Of a stretch of DNA of 5,372 nucleotides, positions 5,004 to 5,372 are shown piece by piece. Under the pieces are notes generated by a model that ran no database searches, was not told the DNA's origin, and worked only from the letters and a program-made list of their open reading frames with translations. Positions within the stretch are counted from its first letter, which is position 1; the number at the start of each line of letters is the position of its first letter. Location: positions 1-5,372 of the forward strand of contig JAJXTQ010000152.1 of NCBI GenBank assembly GCA_021783685.1, given 5' to 3'. This stretch comes from Pseudomonadota bacterium. Its GTDB lineage: Bacteria > Pseudomonadota > Gammaproteobacteria > UBA5335. Position numbers and translations under genes: made by a program.

Positions 5004-5372
5004 CAGGGGTCGTGGTCCTTCAGGCTGAAGATCTCGACGAAATTGCTGGCTTCTGGATGCGCGCGCGAGGGGCCGTGGGTCATGACCACCGTTCCACGCC
5101 TTATGCCATGGTCCATGCACCACTCCCGCGCCACGTCACGCCACACGACTTCCGTGGACGCGATTTTGACCGCCACGACCCCGTAGGAAAAACTGAGATC
5201 CTGGCATGTCTTTTCAGCGGTACTGAAGGCAATGACGGGTGCGGCGAACTTGAATCGGGCCAAACGCCGCGCGGTGGCGCCGCTATCCGTGGGGGCAATG
5301 ACGACCGGCGGGCGAATCTTGTTGACCAGATCCGCGAGATCGGGCGCCATGATCTCTTCCACGCGCCTGTTG
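5003..5372 (-). CDS. pyk: pyruvate kinase, C-terminal part (5' end outside window)
   Basis: The last 122 residues of a minus-strand gene that runs off the right edge. Pyruvate kinase makes pyruvate and ATP from phosphoenolpyruvate and ADP in the cytosol. What is visible is the C-terminal alpha/beta domain, which carries the regulatory site in many bacterial enzymes. PVVIAPTDSGATARRLARFK fits the family's TxSGxTAxxxAxxR segment. APVIAFSTAEKTCQDLSFSYGV, read as APVIAFST and LSFSYGVVAVK, fits its PIxAxT...L.L.xGV strand. VVMTHGPSRAHPEASNFVEI fits the closing VVxTxG...GxTNxxxI strand. The GTG at 5362 is not taken as the start, because the frame continues upstream and the domain would be incomplete. 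The catalytic barrel is not in the window, so a stand-alone domain protein cannot be excluded. Its stop codon lies 3 bases from that of the PilZ gene. Confidence 0.78.
   Translation of the reverse strand, partial: NRRVEEIMAPDLADLVNKIRPPVVIAPTDSGATARRLARFKFAAPVIAFSTAEKTCQDLSFSYGVVAVKIASTEVVWRDVAREWCMDHGIRRGTVVMTHGPSRAHPEASNFVEIFSLKDHDP

Noticed and set aside
1199..5347. A 19-bp exact match, CAGATCCGCGAGATCGGGC, near 1199 in the cytochrome gene and near 5329 in the pyruvate kinase gene.
   Set aside because: Both copies encode Pro-Asp-Leu-Ala-Asp-Leu on the minus strand in the same frame with the same preferred codons, so chance plus codon bias explains it; no mobile or repeat context is visible.
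1..5372. CRISPR arrays, tRNA or rRNA genes, insertion sequences and phage genes.
   Set aside because: No regularly spaced repeats, no RNA gene signatures and no transposase or integrase motifs were seen on either strand.

Overview
The window is GC-rich bacterial DNA that looks chromosomal and proteobacterial, most likely from a gammaproteobacterium. The reasons are the codon bias, a YcbL-type hydrolase, and a flagellar FliA/FlgM/PilZ set with recognisable sigma-54 and sigma-28 promoters. The placement is inferred from protein and promoter style, not from a database search.

Left part (1-2784): a long minus-strand gene (34-1653) encodes an exported protein with two CxxCH haem-binding motifs and a DxDxDG loop; I cannot name its family. 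Diverging from it across 93 bp is a complete metallo-beta-lactamase-fold hydrolase of the YcbL/glyoxalase II type (1747-2385). Right behind that, unannotated by any intact reading frame, lies a broken YjbQ/UPF0047-family gene (about 2450-2784). Its conserved blocks are spread over three reading frames.

Middle (2785-3202): 418 bp without a gene. The first half is dense in GC-rich hairpins. The second half is a regulatory region: an AT-rich patch with an IHF-like site, a sigma-54 promoter (-24 GG, -12 GC), and a 5' leader that can fold into a long stem closed by GCGCCAAA/TTTGGCGC.

Right part (3203-4999): fliA (sigma-28), then a near-consensus sigma-28 promoter, then flgM (anti-sigma-28) and a PilZ-domain protein of YcgR/FlgZ type. 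This reads as a compact cascade. RpoN plus an enhancer-binding protein turns on fliA. FliA then drives its own antagonist FlgM together with a cyclic-di-GMP receptor that could slow the flagellum. An 18-bp sequence is repeated with one mismatch on both sides of fliA, and its TTTGGCGC core recurs in all the non-coding DNA around the gene; this is the most interesting unexplained signal here. A terminator-like hairpin overlaps the end of the PilZ gene.

Right edge (5003-5372): the C-terminal part of a convergent pyruvate kinase gene, cut by the window end.
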